The position numbers and the translations under genes were made by a program. Of a stretch of DNA of 64,000 nt, positions 8,650 through 16,457 are shown piece after piece (the stretch's first letter is position 1; each line of letters opens with the position of its first letter). The stretch lies in assembly GCF_047228935.1 (NCBI RefSeq), contig NZ_JBFEGG010000002.1:678673-742672 (forward strand), read 5' to 3'. Origin of the DNA: Ornithinibacillus sp047228935. GTDB lineage: Bacteria > Bacillota > Bacilli > Bacillales > Amphibacillaceae. Below the pieces are notes generated by a model. It saw only the letters and a program-made list of their open reading frames with translations. It had not been told where the DNA came from and did not search any database.

Positions 8650-8670
8650 ACCGGGAGTCTAAATTCATGT

Positions 8671-8704
8671 AAAAACCATATGCTTAGACAGGTATGGTTT
8701 TTTA
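8671..8704 (+). terminator. terminator of the truncated gene
   Basis: Stem AAAACCATA (8672-8680) with TATGGTTTT (8693-8701) and six T. It lies 22 bases after the stop of the gene fragment, supporting that this fragment was once the 3' end of a transcription unit. Confidence 0.7.
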
Positions 8705-8938
8705 TTTACTTATTCAAAATTAATCCTTACCCCCTCACTTTGAAACAAGTAGGTGAATAATCAAATATTAGGTCAATCAATTTTTAACAAGAAATGCCCT
8801 GGTCATTGATATGATTAACTATAGTCTGAATTATGATTATGTTACTTTTGAGATACTTTTTATATTTATTTGTTATACTCTTATTTTACAAGGTAAAATG
8901 TAATTCGATAGAAAAATTGAACAAAAGGAGGTAAGGAT

Positions 8939-9022
8939 ATGGAAAAGGTTAAAATCTTCTTATTATCTGTTATCACACTTATTCTATTATATATTGCTTT
9001 TATGATTACGGCCTTAGTATAG
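8939..9022 (+). CDS. 27-residue single-pass membrane peptide
   Basis: ATG at 8939 is preceded by an excellent ribosome site (AAAAGGAGGTAAGGAT). The product has a short basic start (MEKVK) and then an unbroken hydrophobic helix of about 22 residues (IFLLSVITL, then LLYIAFMITALV) before TAG. Such peptides often tune a larger membrane protein. No known family comes to mind. Its neighbours are dead genes upstream and bofA downstream. The strong Shine-Dalgarno is the main support. Confidence 0.5.
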   Translation: MEKVKIFLLSVITLILLYIAFMITALV

Positions 9023-9086
9023 GATAGATGTAGGGATTTAGATATTTACAAATATATTTTTAAAACATAATCAGTTCTTTTTTCAC

Positions 9087-9117
9087 GTCCCTAATCATAT
9101 TTACTAATATAAGGGAC
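9087..9117 (+). other. inverted repeat before bofA
   Basis: GTCCCT (9087-9092) and AGGGAC (9112-9117), extended by A/T pairs, form a hairpin ending six bases before the bofA ribosome site (AAAGGAG, 9123-9129). There is no T run, so it is more likely a leader hairpin or operator than a terminator. Confidence 0.35.
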
Positions 9118-9138
9118 AAGTTAAAGGAGTTGATGTTA

Positions 9139-9405
9139 GTGAATCCGACAATCGTTATTTCCATCATGGTTGGGGTTATCGTACTATTACTTGTTGTTGG
9201 GACTTCATTTAAGCCGATGCGTTTTCTTGTACAAGGAACGGTTAAATTAGGCATTGGGATTTTATTTTTATTCTTTTTTAATGTAATTGGTGGTTCATTT
9301 GGGTTACATATTCCGATTAATTTATTTACTGCAATTGTTTCGGGATTCTTAGGGTTATTTGGAGTTGCGTCTCTTGCAGCAATCCATATGCTTATCCTTC
9401 CTTAA
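9139..9405 (+). CDS. bofA: pro-sigma-K processing inhibitor BofA
   Basis: An integral protein of the outer forespore membrane that, with SpoIVFA, holds the SpoIVFB protease inactive until the forespore checkpoint signal. The roughly 88 residues are nearly all hydrophobic: one segment near residues 3-20, a second near 33-50 (LGIGILFLFFFNVIGG) and a conserved C-terminal part with HIPIN and a terminal hydrophobic stretch. The GTG at 9139 sits nine bases after AAAGGAG. ATG 9133 and TTG 9130 are in frame but too close to it. Confidence 0.9.
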   Translation: MNPTIVISIMVGVIVLLLVVGTSFKPMRFLVQGTVKLGIGILFLFFFNVIGGSFGLHIPINLFTAIVSGFLGLFGVASLAAIHMLILP

Positions 9406-9433
9406 TTAAAAGTTTCAAAGATTTATAGTATAG

Positions 9434-9476
9434 CTTCCGTTAAACATGGACAAACTAATTACTAGTTTAACGGAGG
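9434..9476 (+). promoter_or_regulatory. hairpin masking the gin ribosome-binding site
   Basis: CTTCCGTTAAAC (9434-9445) can pair with GTTTAACGGAGG (9465-9476) in a 12-bp stem with one G-U pair and a 19-base loop. The 3' arm contains GGAGG of the gin Shine-Dalgarno (9472-9477), eight bases before the ATG at 9485. Folding should hide the ribosome site. An ATG at 9446 in the loop is in frame with gin but has no ribosome site of its own. Alternatively it is a DNA operator. Confidence 0.55.
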
Positions 9477-9484
9477 TGGGGAAA

Positions 9485-9679
9485 ATGGAAGAAAGAATAG
9501 TAGAATTTAAACATTGTGGAATTTGCGAGGAAGAAAAGGTGCGCGGCATACATGTCTACAATATGTTTATTTGCACCGAGTGTGAATATAATATGATTCA
9601 TACCGAACCTCGTGAGGAAAAGTATAATTATTACTTACAAAAACTAAAAAATATTAACCAACCTACACTATTTTCATAG
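9485..9679 (+). CDS. csfB: anti-sigma-G factor Gin (CsfB)
   Basis: Inhibits premature sigma-G (and sigma-E) activity during sporulation. The 64-residue product carries the Gin zinc knuckles Cys 11/Cys 14 (CGIC) and Cys 30/Cys 33 (CTEC). ATG 9485 follows GGAGGT at ideal spacing; the longer frame from 9446 would run through the leader hairpin. It directly follows bofA here, whereas an rRNA operon intervenes in B. subtilis, and xpaC-yaaN, which follow csfB there, are missing. Confidence 0.88.
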   Translation: MEERIVEFKHCGICEEEKVRGIHVYNMFICTECEYNMIHTEPREEKYNYYLQKLKNINQPTLFS

Positions 9680-9690
9680 AATGTAAAACA

Positions 9691-9723
9691 GGTCTTTGCA
9701 TATTCTCTTGCAAAGGCTTTTTT
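9691..9723 (+). terminator. terminator of csfB
   Basis: Stem CTTTGCA (9694-9700) / TGCAAAG (9709-9715) followed by GCTTTTTTG. It lies 15 bases after the csfB stop and before yaaO. Confidence 0.75.
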
Positions 9724-9762
9724 GTTATGATATTAGTATTAGTTCTCGAAAGGAAAATAAAA

Positions 9763-11181
9763 ATGAACCAACAAGAGATGCCATTACTTAAGCATTTGAT
9801 AAAATTTAGCAAACAAAAGCCAATATCCTTTCACGTTCCAGGGCATAAAAGCGGTGAAATCTTACCGGAAATAGCAAAACCGTATTTTCAATCGATGTTA
9901 CCTATTGATTTAACAGAACTAACTGGACTAGATGACTTACATGCCCCACAAGGTGTAATCGCACAAGCTCAATTACTTGCTGCAGATTATTTTGGTGCGG
10001 ATCATACATTTTTCTTAGTAGGCGGCAGTACTGCAGGGAACATTGCGATGATCCTTTCAACGTGTACACCAGGTGATAAAATCATTGTGCAGCGTAATAG
10101 CCATAAATCGATTATGAATGGACTAGAGCTTAGTGGTGCAAAGCCAATTTTTGTTAGTCCGGAATATGATGAAAAGGTCCATCGTTATACAGCGCCAAGT
10201 TTCCAAACCATTCAGCAAGCTATTTTACACCATCCAGATGCGAAAGCAGTTGTTTTAACGTATCCGGATTATTTTGGAAATACATACAATATCAAAAAGA
10301 TGATTGATTTTGCCCATGAGTACAATATTCCGGTATTAGTGGATGAAGCACATGGGGTTCACTTTTCGATTGGGGAGCCTTTTCCTAAGTCAGCACTAGC
10401 GTTAGGTGCTGATGTTGTCGTTCAGTCTGCGCATAAAATGGCACCTGCAATGACGATGGCTTCGCTTTTACATGTTAAATCAAACTATGTAACAAAGGAA
10501 AAGGTCGCGCATTACTTACAGGTAATCCAGTCAAGTAGCCCGTCTTATCCATTAATGGCTTCTCTTGATATAGCGAGGCATTTTCTAGCCAATCTATCTC
10601 GAGAAGATGTTAACGAAATAATCACTAGTGCTACTATACTTCGGGATATTTTTGAACGTGGAGGGCTTTGGAACGTAATACAAAGTCATGATCCTTTAAA
10701 GCTTACGTTACATGTTAAGGAAGGATTATCTGGGTTTGAAGTAGCTAAGATGTTTGAGGAGCATCATGTTTATCCAGAGCTTGCGACAGAAAAACAAGTG
10801 CTGTTCATTCATGGCTTAAAGGAGTTTGAACGTTTTTCAGAAATAGAGAAAATCGTAAATTCCATGAACGAACGATATAAATATAAGCCAAATCATGCTA
10901 CAATAGACTTAGATGATTTATTTCCAGAACCCATAAATGGACTAGCTTTAAGCTATCATGACATGTTCCATTTACCAAAGAAGCAGGTTCTATTGAAAGA
11001 GGCAATCGGTATGATTGCGGCAGAAGCGATTATTCCTTATCCGCCCGGTATTCCAGTAATATTAAAGGGTGAGCGAATTTTAGAGGAACAGGTTAGGCTA
11101 ATTCAGCATTTAATACAGCAAGGAGCAACCATACAGCACCAGGATATCGAACAAGGTATACAGGTTTTTATTGGTAATTAA
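9763..11181 (+). CDS. yaaO: Orn/Lys/Arg decarboxylase-like PLP enzyme YaaO
   Basis: A fold type I PLP-dependent enzyme of the ornithine/lysine/arginine decarboxylase group. Aspartate 194 of VDEAHG pairs with the pyridine nitrogen, and SAHKM (Lys 225) is the Schiff-base lysine. GGSTAGN near 87-93 binds phosphate. At 472 residues it is the short form without the N-terminal wing domain of inducible decarboxylases. Substrate is unproven. Start ATG 9763 follows AAAGGA; the in-frame ATG at 9727 lies in the terminator. It is 14 bp before tmk. Confidence 0.85.
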   Translation: MNQQEMPLLKHLIKFSKQKPISFHVPGHKSGEILPEIAKPYFQSMLPIDLTELTGLDDLHAPQGVIAQAQLLAADYFGADHTFFLVGGSTAGNIAMILSTCTPGDKIIVQRNSHKSIMNGLELSGAKPIFVSPEYDEKVHRYTAPSFQTIQQAILHHPDAKAVVLTYPDYFGNTYNIKKMIDFAHEYNIPVLVDEAHGVHFSIGEPFPKSALALGADVVVQSAHKMAPAMTMASLLHVKSNYVTKEKVAHYLQVIQSSSPSYPLMASLDIARHFLANLSREDVNEIITSATILRDIFERGGLWNVIQSHDPLKLTLHVKEGLSGFEVAKMFEEHHVYPELATEKQVLFIHGLKEFERFSEIEKIVNSMNERYKYKPNHATIDLDDLFPEPINGLALSYHDMFHLPKKQVLLKEAIGMIAAEAIIPYPPGIPVILKGERILEEQVRLIQHLIQQGATIQHQDIEQGIQVFIGN

Positions 11182-11195
11182 AGGAGAAGAAAAAT

Positions 11196-11831
11196 TTGAG
11201 TGGTTATTTTATAACGTTTGAAGGTGGCGAAGGGGCAGGAAAAACTTCTATTCTTCACGCTTTAGCAGAAAAGCTACAACAGTTAGGATATGATGTGGTC
11301 ACAACACGTGAACCAGGTGGTATTGATATTGCAGAGAAAATCCGCCATATTATTCTTAATCCGTTACATACGGCAATGGATGGAAGAACAGAGGCGCTAC
11401 TATATGCAGCAGCTAGAAGACAACATTTAGTAGAAAAGGTTTTCCCCGCACTAAAAGAGGGAAAAATTGTACTATGTGATCGTTTTATTGATAGCAGTTT
11501 AGCATACCAAGGTTATGCAAGAGGACTTGGGATTGATGAAGTATTTACGATTAATCAATTTGCGATACAAGATGCAATGCCGGATTTAACTCTATTCTTT
11601 GATATTGAACCTAGTAAGGGGTTAGAAAGAATATCAGTAAATAAGGATAGAGAGCGCAATCGGTTAGATTTAGAAAACATAGATTTTCATGAAAAAGTTT
11701 ATGAAGCCTATCAATTATTAATAAAACGATTCCCAGAAAGAATTCACGTTATTAATGCAGATCAGACGATGAACAAAGTGGAAGAAGACAGCCTATCATT
11801 AATAACCCAGTATTTAAATACAATAGAGTAA
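11196..11831 (+). CDS. tmk: thymidylate kinase
   Basis: Phosphorylates dTMP to dTDP for DNA synthesis. P-loop EGGEGAGKTS is at 9-18, the DR motif (CDRFIDSSLAYQG) near 91-103, and the LID with RNRLD near 151. The 211-residue length is standard. TTG start with AAAGGAGAAG upstream. First gene of the conserved tmk-darA-yaaR-holB string. Confidence 0.97.
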   Translation: MSGYFITFEGGEGAGKTSILHALAEKLQQLGYDVVTTREPGGIDIAEKIRHIILNPLHTAMDGRTEALLYAAARRQHLVEKVFPALKEGKIVLCDRFIDSSLAYQGYARGLGIDEVFTINQFAIQDAMPDLTLFFDIEPSKGLERISVNKDRERNRLDLENIDFHEKVYEAYQLLIKRFPERIHVINADQTMNKVEEDSLSLITQYLNTIE

Positions 11832-11844
11832 AGGGGGTTAGCAT

Positions 11845-12174
11845 ATGAAGTTAATCATGGCAGTTATCCAGGATAAGGATTCCAATCGATTAACAGATGC
11901 ACTTGGAAAAAGTAATTATAAGTCTACAAAGCTTGCAACAACTGGTGGATTTTTAAAAGAAGGAAATACAACGTTAATTATCGGTTGTGAAGATGAGTAT
12001 GTAGATGATGTGTTGCAAATCATTAAAGACAACTGCTCGCAACGTGAACAGATGGTAGCACCGATTTCACCAATGGGTGGAAATGCAGATTCTTATATTC
12101 CTAGACCTGTTAAAGTTGAGGTTGGCGGAGCAACCGTGTTTGTTTTACCGATTGAATCTTTTTTTCAATTTTAA
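11845..12174 (+). CDS. darA: cyclic di-AMP receptor, PII-like DarA
   Basis: A PII-like trimeric protein (B. subtilis YaaQ) that binds c-di-AMP and helps adjust cell physiology to potassium and osmotic state. The 109-residue sequence has the family's ligand-binding loop with KSTKLATTGGFLKEGNTTL (28-46) and the C-terminal GGATVFVLPIESF. It sits between tmk and yaaR as in Bacillus. Confidence 0.93.
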   Translation: MKLIMAVIQDKDSNRLTDALGKSNYKSTKLATTGGFLKEGNTTLIIGCEDEYVDDVLQIIKDNCSQREQMVAPISPMGGNADSYIPRPVKVEVGGATVFVLPIESFFQF

Positions 12175-12201
12175 AGTAGACTGTGGAAAGGGGCTGGGCT
12201 A

Positions 12202-12642
12202 ATGAAGATAAGTCAGGAAATATTAAAGCAAGTCGATACTTCGCAAAAAAATGTTCGTACAATGAAGCAAAATCAACCTTCCTTTGAATCGCTGGTTCAG
12301 TCCCAAGCCCAAAAAATGCAAGCCTCTGAATTGCAGAGGTTAATGAGTGATATTACGGTTCAAGGGGATCGTTTAGCGCGATTTCGATCTTTTAAGGATT
12401 TGGTGAAGTTTAAGCGGCTTATTAAGCGGTTTTTAGAGGAAGCGGTTTCGAATGGGTTGGATTTGCAGAAGTCGCTAAGTTTTAGTTATACGGGTAGTAG
12501 CCGGAATTTGACGTTGGTTAAGGCGATTGATGAGAAGTTGATGGAGTTAACGGAAGAGATTATGAGTCAGGAAAAGAAGTCGGTGGATTTGTTGGGTTTG
12601 ATTGGGGAGATTAAGGGTCTGCTGATTAACATATATACTTGA
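12202..12642 (+). CDS. yaaR: DUF327 protein YaaR
   Basis: A 146-residue helical protein of unknown function, conserved in the tmk-holB operon. The central segment with RLARFRSFKDLVKFKRLIK is the family core. From about base 12361 the coding strand becomes G+T-rich: 12481-12540 is 40/60 G+T and 12541-12600 has three C. Codons switch to TTG, AAG, GGG and GAT. This is the opposite of genes beside plus-oriented repeats and fits the minus-oriented copy B just downstream. Confidence 0.88.
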   Translation: MKISQEILKQVDTSQKNVRTMKQNQPSFESLVQSQAQKMQASELQRLMSDITVQGDRLARFRSFKDLVKFKRLIKRFLEEAVSNGLDLQKSLSFSYTGSSRNLTLVKAIDEKLMELTEEIMSQEKKSVDLLGLIGEIKGLLINIYT

Positions 12643-12665
12643 TTTTTGGTTGTTGTGCTAGATCC

Positions 12666-12838
12666 GCGGTCCGAATACACTTCGCTTTTACTTCCAGCAC
12701 AGGGGCGACATCTGCTCGAGACTACCTCGCAGTGTCTACCTTGCCGTGGGCGGCTGGTGAGCCTCCTCGGGGCTAAAGCTCCTGTGGGGTCTCACCGATG
12801 CCTATCCTCCCACAGGAGTCTTCGTGTATTCGGACCGC
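12666..12838 (-). repeat. structured intergenic repeat, copy B (variant, - orientation)
   Basis: Terminal arms 12666-12680 and 12824-12838 are perfectly complementary over 15 bp. Read on the minus strand it has the same core order: 5' arm, CTCC-TGTG-GGAG hairpin, GGTGAGACC, AGGAGC-like hairpin, GAGGAGGCTCACC and 3' arm. An extra module (about 12686-12748) is inserted in the 3' half, where other copies have none. It shares its outer flanks (GTTGCTGTGAG) with copy E. It splits yaaR from holB, which are close together in B. subtilis. Confidence 0.88.
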
Positions 12839-12953
12839 TCACAGCAACAACTATATTTGGGTTTTCAATACGCAACCCATTATCATAAATCATTTTTATA
12901 ATTTTATATGAAATACTATGAAATAAATGGACGAGTTGTGAGGAAGGTTTTTT

Positions 12954-13940
12954 ATGGAGACGTGGTCTGAGGTGGCTGTGGTTCAGCCGATGGTGTGTAG
13001 GGTTATTACGAATAGTATTGAGAAGGGCCGGATTTCGCATGCTTATTTACTTCAGGGTGCGCGTGGGACGGGGAAGGAAGCAATTGCGGTGTTGATTGCG
13101 AAGGTCTTGTTCTGTAAAAATAAATCTGGTGTTAATCCTTGTTTAGCCTGCACCGATTGTAAGCGAATTGATTCGCATAATCATCCTGATGTCCATTGGA
13201 TTGAACCGGATGGTCAATCTATCAAAATCGAACAGATTAAAAACTTACAAAAAGAATTTACCTATTCTGGTCTAGAGTCTGATCAGAAAGTTTATATAAT
13301 AAAAGGTGCCGATACCCTAACGGCTAATGCAGCAAATCGTATTTTGAAATTTTTAGAAGAACCTAGCAAAAAAACAACGGCAATCATGATGACAGAGAAT
13401 AGTCAGGCTATATTACCTACGATTCGTTCTAGGTGTCAAATTATTGATCTTCAGCCATTAAACCCAATTCACTTTAGACAAAAATTAATAGAATCAGGGT
13501 TAAATGAACAAAGTGCAAAATTAATGAGTGCTTTAACGAATAATTTAGAAGAAGCAATGGAATGGAGCCAAGATGAGTGGTTTGCCGTAGCTAGAAAGTT
13601 AGTGGTACAATTAGTAGAAGTATTTACAGATAATTCAAATGATGTATATTTGTTTATACACAATCATTGGTTATCTACCTTTAAAGACAGAGCACAGTTA
13701 GAGCAAGGAATCGATTTATTGCTATTAGCTTTTAAAGATATACTGTACTATCACTTGGAAAATGAGGAAGCGTTAATCTTTTTCCAGCAAGACGAGAGAC
13801 TGGAGCGTCTAGGTATGTATTTTTCACAGGAGAAATTAGTCTCTATTTTACATGATTTACTAGATGCTAAAAGAAAATTGAAGCAAAATGTTCATCCGAC
13901 TCTTGTGATGGAACAGCTGACACTTCAAATAGAGAGGTGA
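12954..13940 (+). CDS. holB: DNA polymerase III delta-prime subunit
   Basis: Clamp-loader subunit partnering with tau/gamma and delta. The AAA+ core has GARGTGKEA (35-43) and the zinc module Cys 54/63/66/69. Length 328 is typical. The first about 50 codons are G+T-rich (12961-13020 is 43/60 G+T), with an unusual start rich in Val, Trp and Met, in line with proximity to repeat B. Codon use normalises by about 13130. It is separated from ricT by four bases. Confidence 0.94.
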   Translation: METWSEVAVVQPMVCRVITNSIEKGRISHAYLLQGARGTGKEAIAVLIAKVLFCKNKSGVNPCLACTDCKRIDSHNHPDVHWIEPDGQSIKIEQIKNLQKEFTYSGLESDQKVYIIKGADTLTANAANRILKFLEEPSKKTTAIMMTENSQAILPTIRSRCQIIDLQPLNPIHFRQKLIESGLNEQSAKLMSALTNNLEEAMEWSQDEWFAVARKLVVQLVEVFTDNSNDVYLFIHNHWLSTFKDRAQLEQGIDLLLLAFKDILYYHLENEEALIFFQQDERLERLGMYFSQEKLVSILHDLLDAKRKLKQNVHPTLVMEQLTLQIER

Positions 13941-13944
13941 AAAA

Positions 13945-14772
13945 ATGATTGGGGTCATTGGTGTCCGTTTTAAAAAAGCGGGTAAAATATATTATTTCGA
14001 TCCAGCTGGGCTTGATATCGAAGTTGATAGCTATGTCATCGTTGAAACAGTTCGGGGGATTGAGTTTGGTAAAGTAGTTATTGCCAATAAACAAGTTGAC
14101 GAGGAAGATGTTGTTCTTCCATTAAAGAAAGTTCTTCGTCTAGCAACAGATCAAGATAAATTAACCGTAATGGAAAATAAAGAATATGCCGATCAAGCAT
14201 TTGCCGCATGTACAGAGAAAATCGAAGAGCATGTGTTAGATATGAACTTAGTTGATGTGGAATATACATTTGATCGCAATAAGATTATTTTCTACTTTAC
14301 AGCAGACGGACGAGTAGACTTCCGTGAACTGGTAAAAGATTTAGCCACCATGTTTAAAACGCGAATTGAATTAAGACAAATTGGAGTCCGTGACGAGGCA
14401 AAAATGCTTGGTGGGATTGGTCCTTGTGGTAGAATGTTATGTTGTTCCACTTTCTTAGGGGATTTTGAGCCAGTTTCCATTAAAATGGCAAAGGATCAAA
14501 ACTTGTCTCTTAACCCAGCAAAAATATCTGGTTTGTGTGGAAGACTTATGTGTTGTCTAAAATATGAGAATGATGAATATGAAGAAGCAAAACGTGAGCT
14601 TCCGGATTTAGGTGAACATGTCAAAACACCACATGGAAGAGGACAAGTTGTTGGTCTAAATATTCTTGATCGCGTAATTCAAATTGAAATTCCAGCAAAA
14701 GAACGTGTTATTGAATATACCTTGGATGAACTCATCGAAGAAGGAATTGTGACAGCTCAGGGCCAAGAATAA
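13945..14772 (+). CDS. ricT: PSP1-domain protein RicT (YaaT)
   Basis: Component of the RicA-RicF-RicT (YmcA-YlbF-YaaT) complex, which carries iron-sulphur clusters, stimulates RNase Y-dependent mRNA maturation and is needed for sporulation and competence. Six conserved cysteines are visible in two CGRxxCC clusters, at 161/166/167 and 198/203/204, consistent with cluster binding. Length 275 matches. Confidence 0.95.
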   Translation: MIGVIGVRFKKAGKIYYFDPAGLDIEVDSYVIVETVRGIEFGKVVIANKQVDEEDVVLPLKKVLRLATDQDKLTVMENKEYADQAFAACTEKIEEHVLDMNLVDVEYTFDRNKIIFYFTADGRVDFRELVKDLATMFKTRIELRQIGVRDEAKMLGGIGPCGRMLCCSTFLGDFEPVSIKMAKDQNLSLNPAKISGLCGRLMCCLKYENDEYEEAKRELPDLGEHVKTPHGRGQVVGLNILDRVIQIEIPAKERVIEYTLDELIEEGIVTAQGQE

Positions 14773-14786
14773 TGGAGTGAGTCGAC

Positions 14787-15125
14787 TTGCAAAAAAGACA
14801 AATATTTGACCAAGTATCCGATATGGAAAAACAAATTGGTGAATTATATGAACAACTAGGTGACTTAAAAGGGAAGCTTAGTGATTTACTAGAGGAAAAT
14901 CATCGCTTAGCTATGGAGAATCATCATTTGCGAAATCGGTTAGATGTATTCGAACCTGACCAGGATGTTGCTGGTGAGGAATTTACGAAGATGCCGAGTG
15001 AGGGTTATGATAATTTAGCTAGGCTGTATGAGGAAGGTTTTCATATTTGTAATTTAGAATTTGGAAGCCCGAGACGAAATGAAGATTGTATGTTTTGTTT
15101 AGATTTTCTTAGTAAAAAGAAATAA
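14787..15125 (+). CDS. yabA: replication initiation control protein YabA
   Basis: Negative regulator of initiation that binds DnaA and the clamp DnaN. The N-terminal half (residues 5-52) is a leucine-heptad coiled coil giving the tetramer stalk, and the C-terminal zinc module uses His 86, Cys 88, Cys 101 and Cys 104. TTG start as in many Bacillus. The last third drifts to G+T-rich codons toward repeat C. Confidence 0.94.
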   Translation: MQKRQIFDQVSDMEKQIGELYEQLGDLKGKLSDLLEENHRLAMENHHLRNRLDVFEPDQDVAGEEFTKMPSEGYDNLARLYEEGFHICNLEFGSPRRNEDCMFCLDFLSKKK

Positions 15126-15135
15126 CATATAATAT

Positions 15136-15171
15136 AGCTGTCTGGTTAAGATTAAATCCAGACAGCTTTTC
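15136..15171 (+). terminator. terminator of the tmk-yabA unit
   Basis: Perfect 10-bp stem AGCTGTCTGG (15136-15145) / CCAGACAGCT (15158-15167), then TTTTCTTTG. Confidence 0.9.
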
Positions 15172-15197
15172 TTTGTTTTGGTTTCTATGCCGGAACC

Positions 15198-15348
15198 GCG
15201 GCCAGAATACACTCCGCTTTCCACGGGGTGACCGGTGAGCCTCCTCGGACTACGTCCTGCGGGGTCTCACCCTGGGGCTGCGATTACTCGCCCCATCGAA
15301 GACCGTTTGCTCACTATTCCCGTAGGAGTCTCCGTGTATTCTGGCCGC
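15198..15348 (-). repeat. structured intergenic repeat, copy C (variant, - orientation)
   Basis: Perfect 15-bp terminal arms at 15198-15212 and 15334-15348 (GCGGCCAGAATACAC type). On the minus strand the core order is that of the family, but an extra GC-rich hairpin module (about 15271-15319, with GGGGCGA/TCGCAGCCCC) is inserted in the 5' half. Insert position and sequence differ from copies A, B, D and E. It lies between yabA and trmN6 and is flanked by very G+T-rich plus-strand DNA. Confidence 0.88.
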
Positions 15349-15430
15349 TCAGTGCAATAAAATTAATTAAATTCTCCTATTTCATATTTTTTAAGAAATA
15401 TTACTTTCACTATTAGAAAGGATTTAGATT

Positions 15431-16171
15431 ATGGTTGAGTTGTTTGGTGATGAGAGGTTGGATTATTTGGTGGCGGATGAGGGGATGCAGATTATTCAGA
15501 GTCCTACTGCTTTTTCCTTTTCACTGGATGCGGTGTTGCTTTCGAATTTTGCCCAAATACCAATGAAACGTGGTAAGATTCTTGATTTATGCAGTGGCAA
15601 TGGCGTCATCCCGCTCCTTTTGTCTAGAAAAACGAAAGCTAGTATAGTTGGTGTAGAAATACAGGACAGGATTATTAGTATGGCAAAGCGTAGTGTGGAG
15701 CTTAATAACCTGAACGAGCAAATTAGAATGATTCATGGAGATATCCGAAATGTAAAGGAAGAATTGGGACATTCTAGCTTTGATGTGGTAACCTGTAATC
15801 CACCATACTTTAAAACCCCATCTAGTACAGAGCATAATCAAAATGAGCATCTAACGATTGCAAGACATGAAGTGCTTTGTACGTTAGAAGATGCGGTAAA
15901 AGCTTGTAAACTACATGTTAGACCTGGTGGGAAGGTCGCGATGGTGCATAGACCTGGACGTCTTGTTGATATTCTAGAGACGTTCCGTGCATATAAATTA
16001 GAACCAAAGCGCATCCGCCTTGTTTATCCAAAAAAAGGTCGAGAGGCGAATATGCTGTTAGTTGAAGGCATTCGCGATGGAAAAGCAGATTTACATATCT
16101 TGCCTCCACTATTTATTTATAACGAAGATGGTACATACACTGAGGAAGCAAAGGAGATTATCTATGACTGA
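15431..16171 (+). CDS. trmN6: tRNA1(Val) (adenine(37)-N6)-methyltransferase
   Basis: SAM-dependent N6-methylation of A37 in tRNA-Val (B. subtilis YabB). Motif I LDLCSGNG at 51-58 and catalytic NPPY at 123-126 identify an N6-adenine methyltransferase. Its 5' end is extreme: bases 15421-15480 contain 47/60 G+T and a single C. The TrmN6 activity is inferred from orthology, as other small-molecule or protein targets share NPPY. The stop overlaps the yazA start. Confidence 0.88.
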   Translation: MVELFGDERLDYLVADEGMQIIQSPTAFSFSLDAVLLSNFAQIPMKRGKILDLCSGNGVIPLLLSRKTKASIVGVEIQDRIISMAKRSVELNNLNEQIRMIHGDIRNVKEELGHSSFDVVTCNPPYFKTPSSTEHNQNEHLTIARHEVLCTLEDAVKACKLHVRPGGKVAMVHRPGRLVDILETFRAYKLEPKRIRLVYPKKGREANMLLVEGIRDGKADLHILPPLFIYNEDGTYTEEAKEIIYD

Positions 16172-16457
16172 TCAAGAGCATACAGTATATATACTAAAAT
16201 GTGGTGACGGCTCATTATATACAGGCTACACGAATGACCTAGAAAATCGAATCAAGATGCATGAATCAGGTAATGGAGCTAAATATACCCGTGGACGTGG
16301 TCCTTTTCAAGTAATGTTTGTGGAAAAATTCCCTACGAAAGAAGAAGCGATGAAAAGGGAATATGAGATTAAGCAGTTAACTAGAAAAGGGAAATTCCAA
16401 TTAATCCGGGATAAATTGAAAGAGGTTATGCAATATGATAGTACAAAAGAGCTTTGA
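16164..16457 (+). CDS. yazA: GIY-YIG nuclease-domain protein YazA
   Basis: A 97-residue stand-alone GIY-YIG domain of the UPF0213 group. VYIL and the YTGYT stretch with the Arg of ENRIKMH make up the nuclease core, and the family's REYEIKQLTRKGK follows. Cellular role unknown. I chose ATG 16164, which follows AAAGGAG and overlaps the trmN6 stop; the frame is open upstream to 16062 only because trmN6 is there. It overlaps rsmI by 23 bases, so translation is coupled. Confidence 0.88.
   Translation: MTDQEHTVYILKCGDGSLYTGYTNDLENRIKMHESGNGAKYTRGRGPFQVMFVEKFPTKEEAMKREYEIKQLTRKGKFQLIRDKLKEVMQYDSTKEL

Noticed and set aside
12646..12888. 80-codon open frame over repeat copy B, with peptides like those of copies A and C
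   Set aside because: Same cause as above: similarity tracks the repeat's DNA, the ends differ, and no start signal is present.
15228..15416. 62-codon open frame over repeat copy C
   Set aside because: Repeat-derived, no ribosome site, terminates outside the element by chance.
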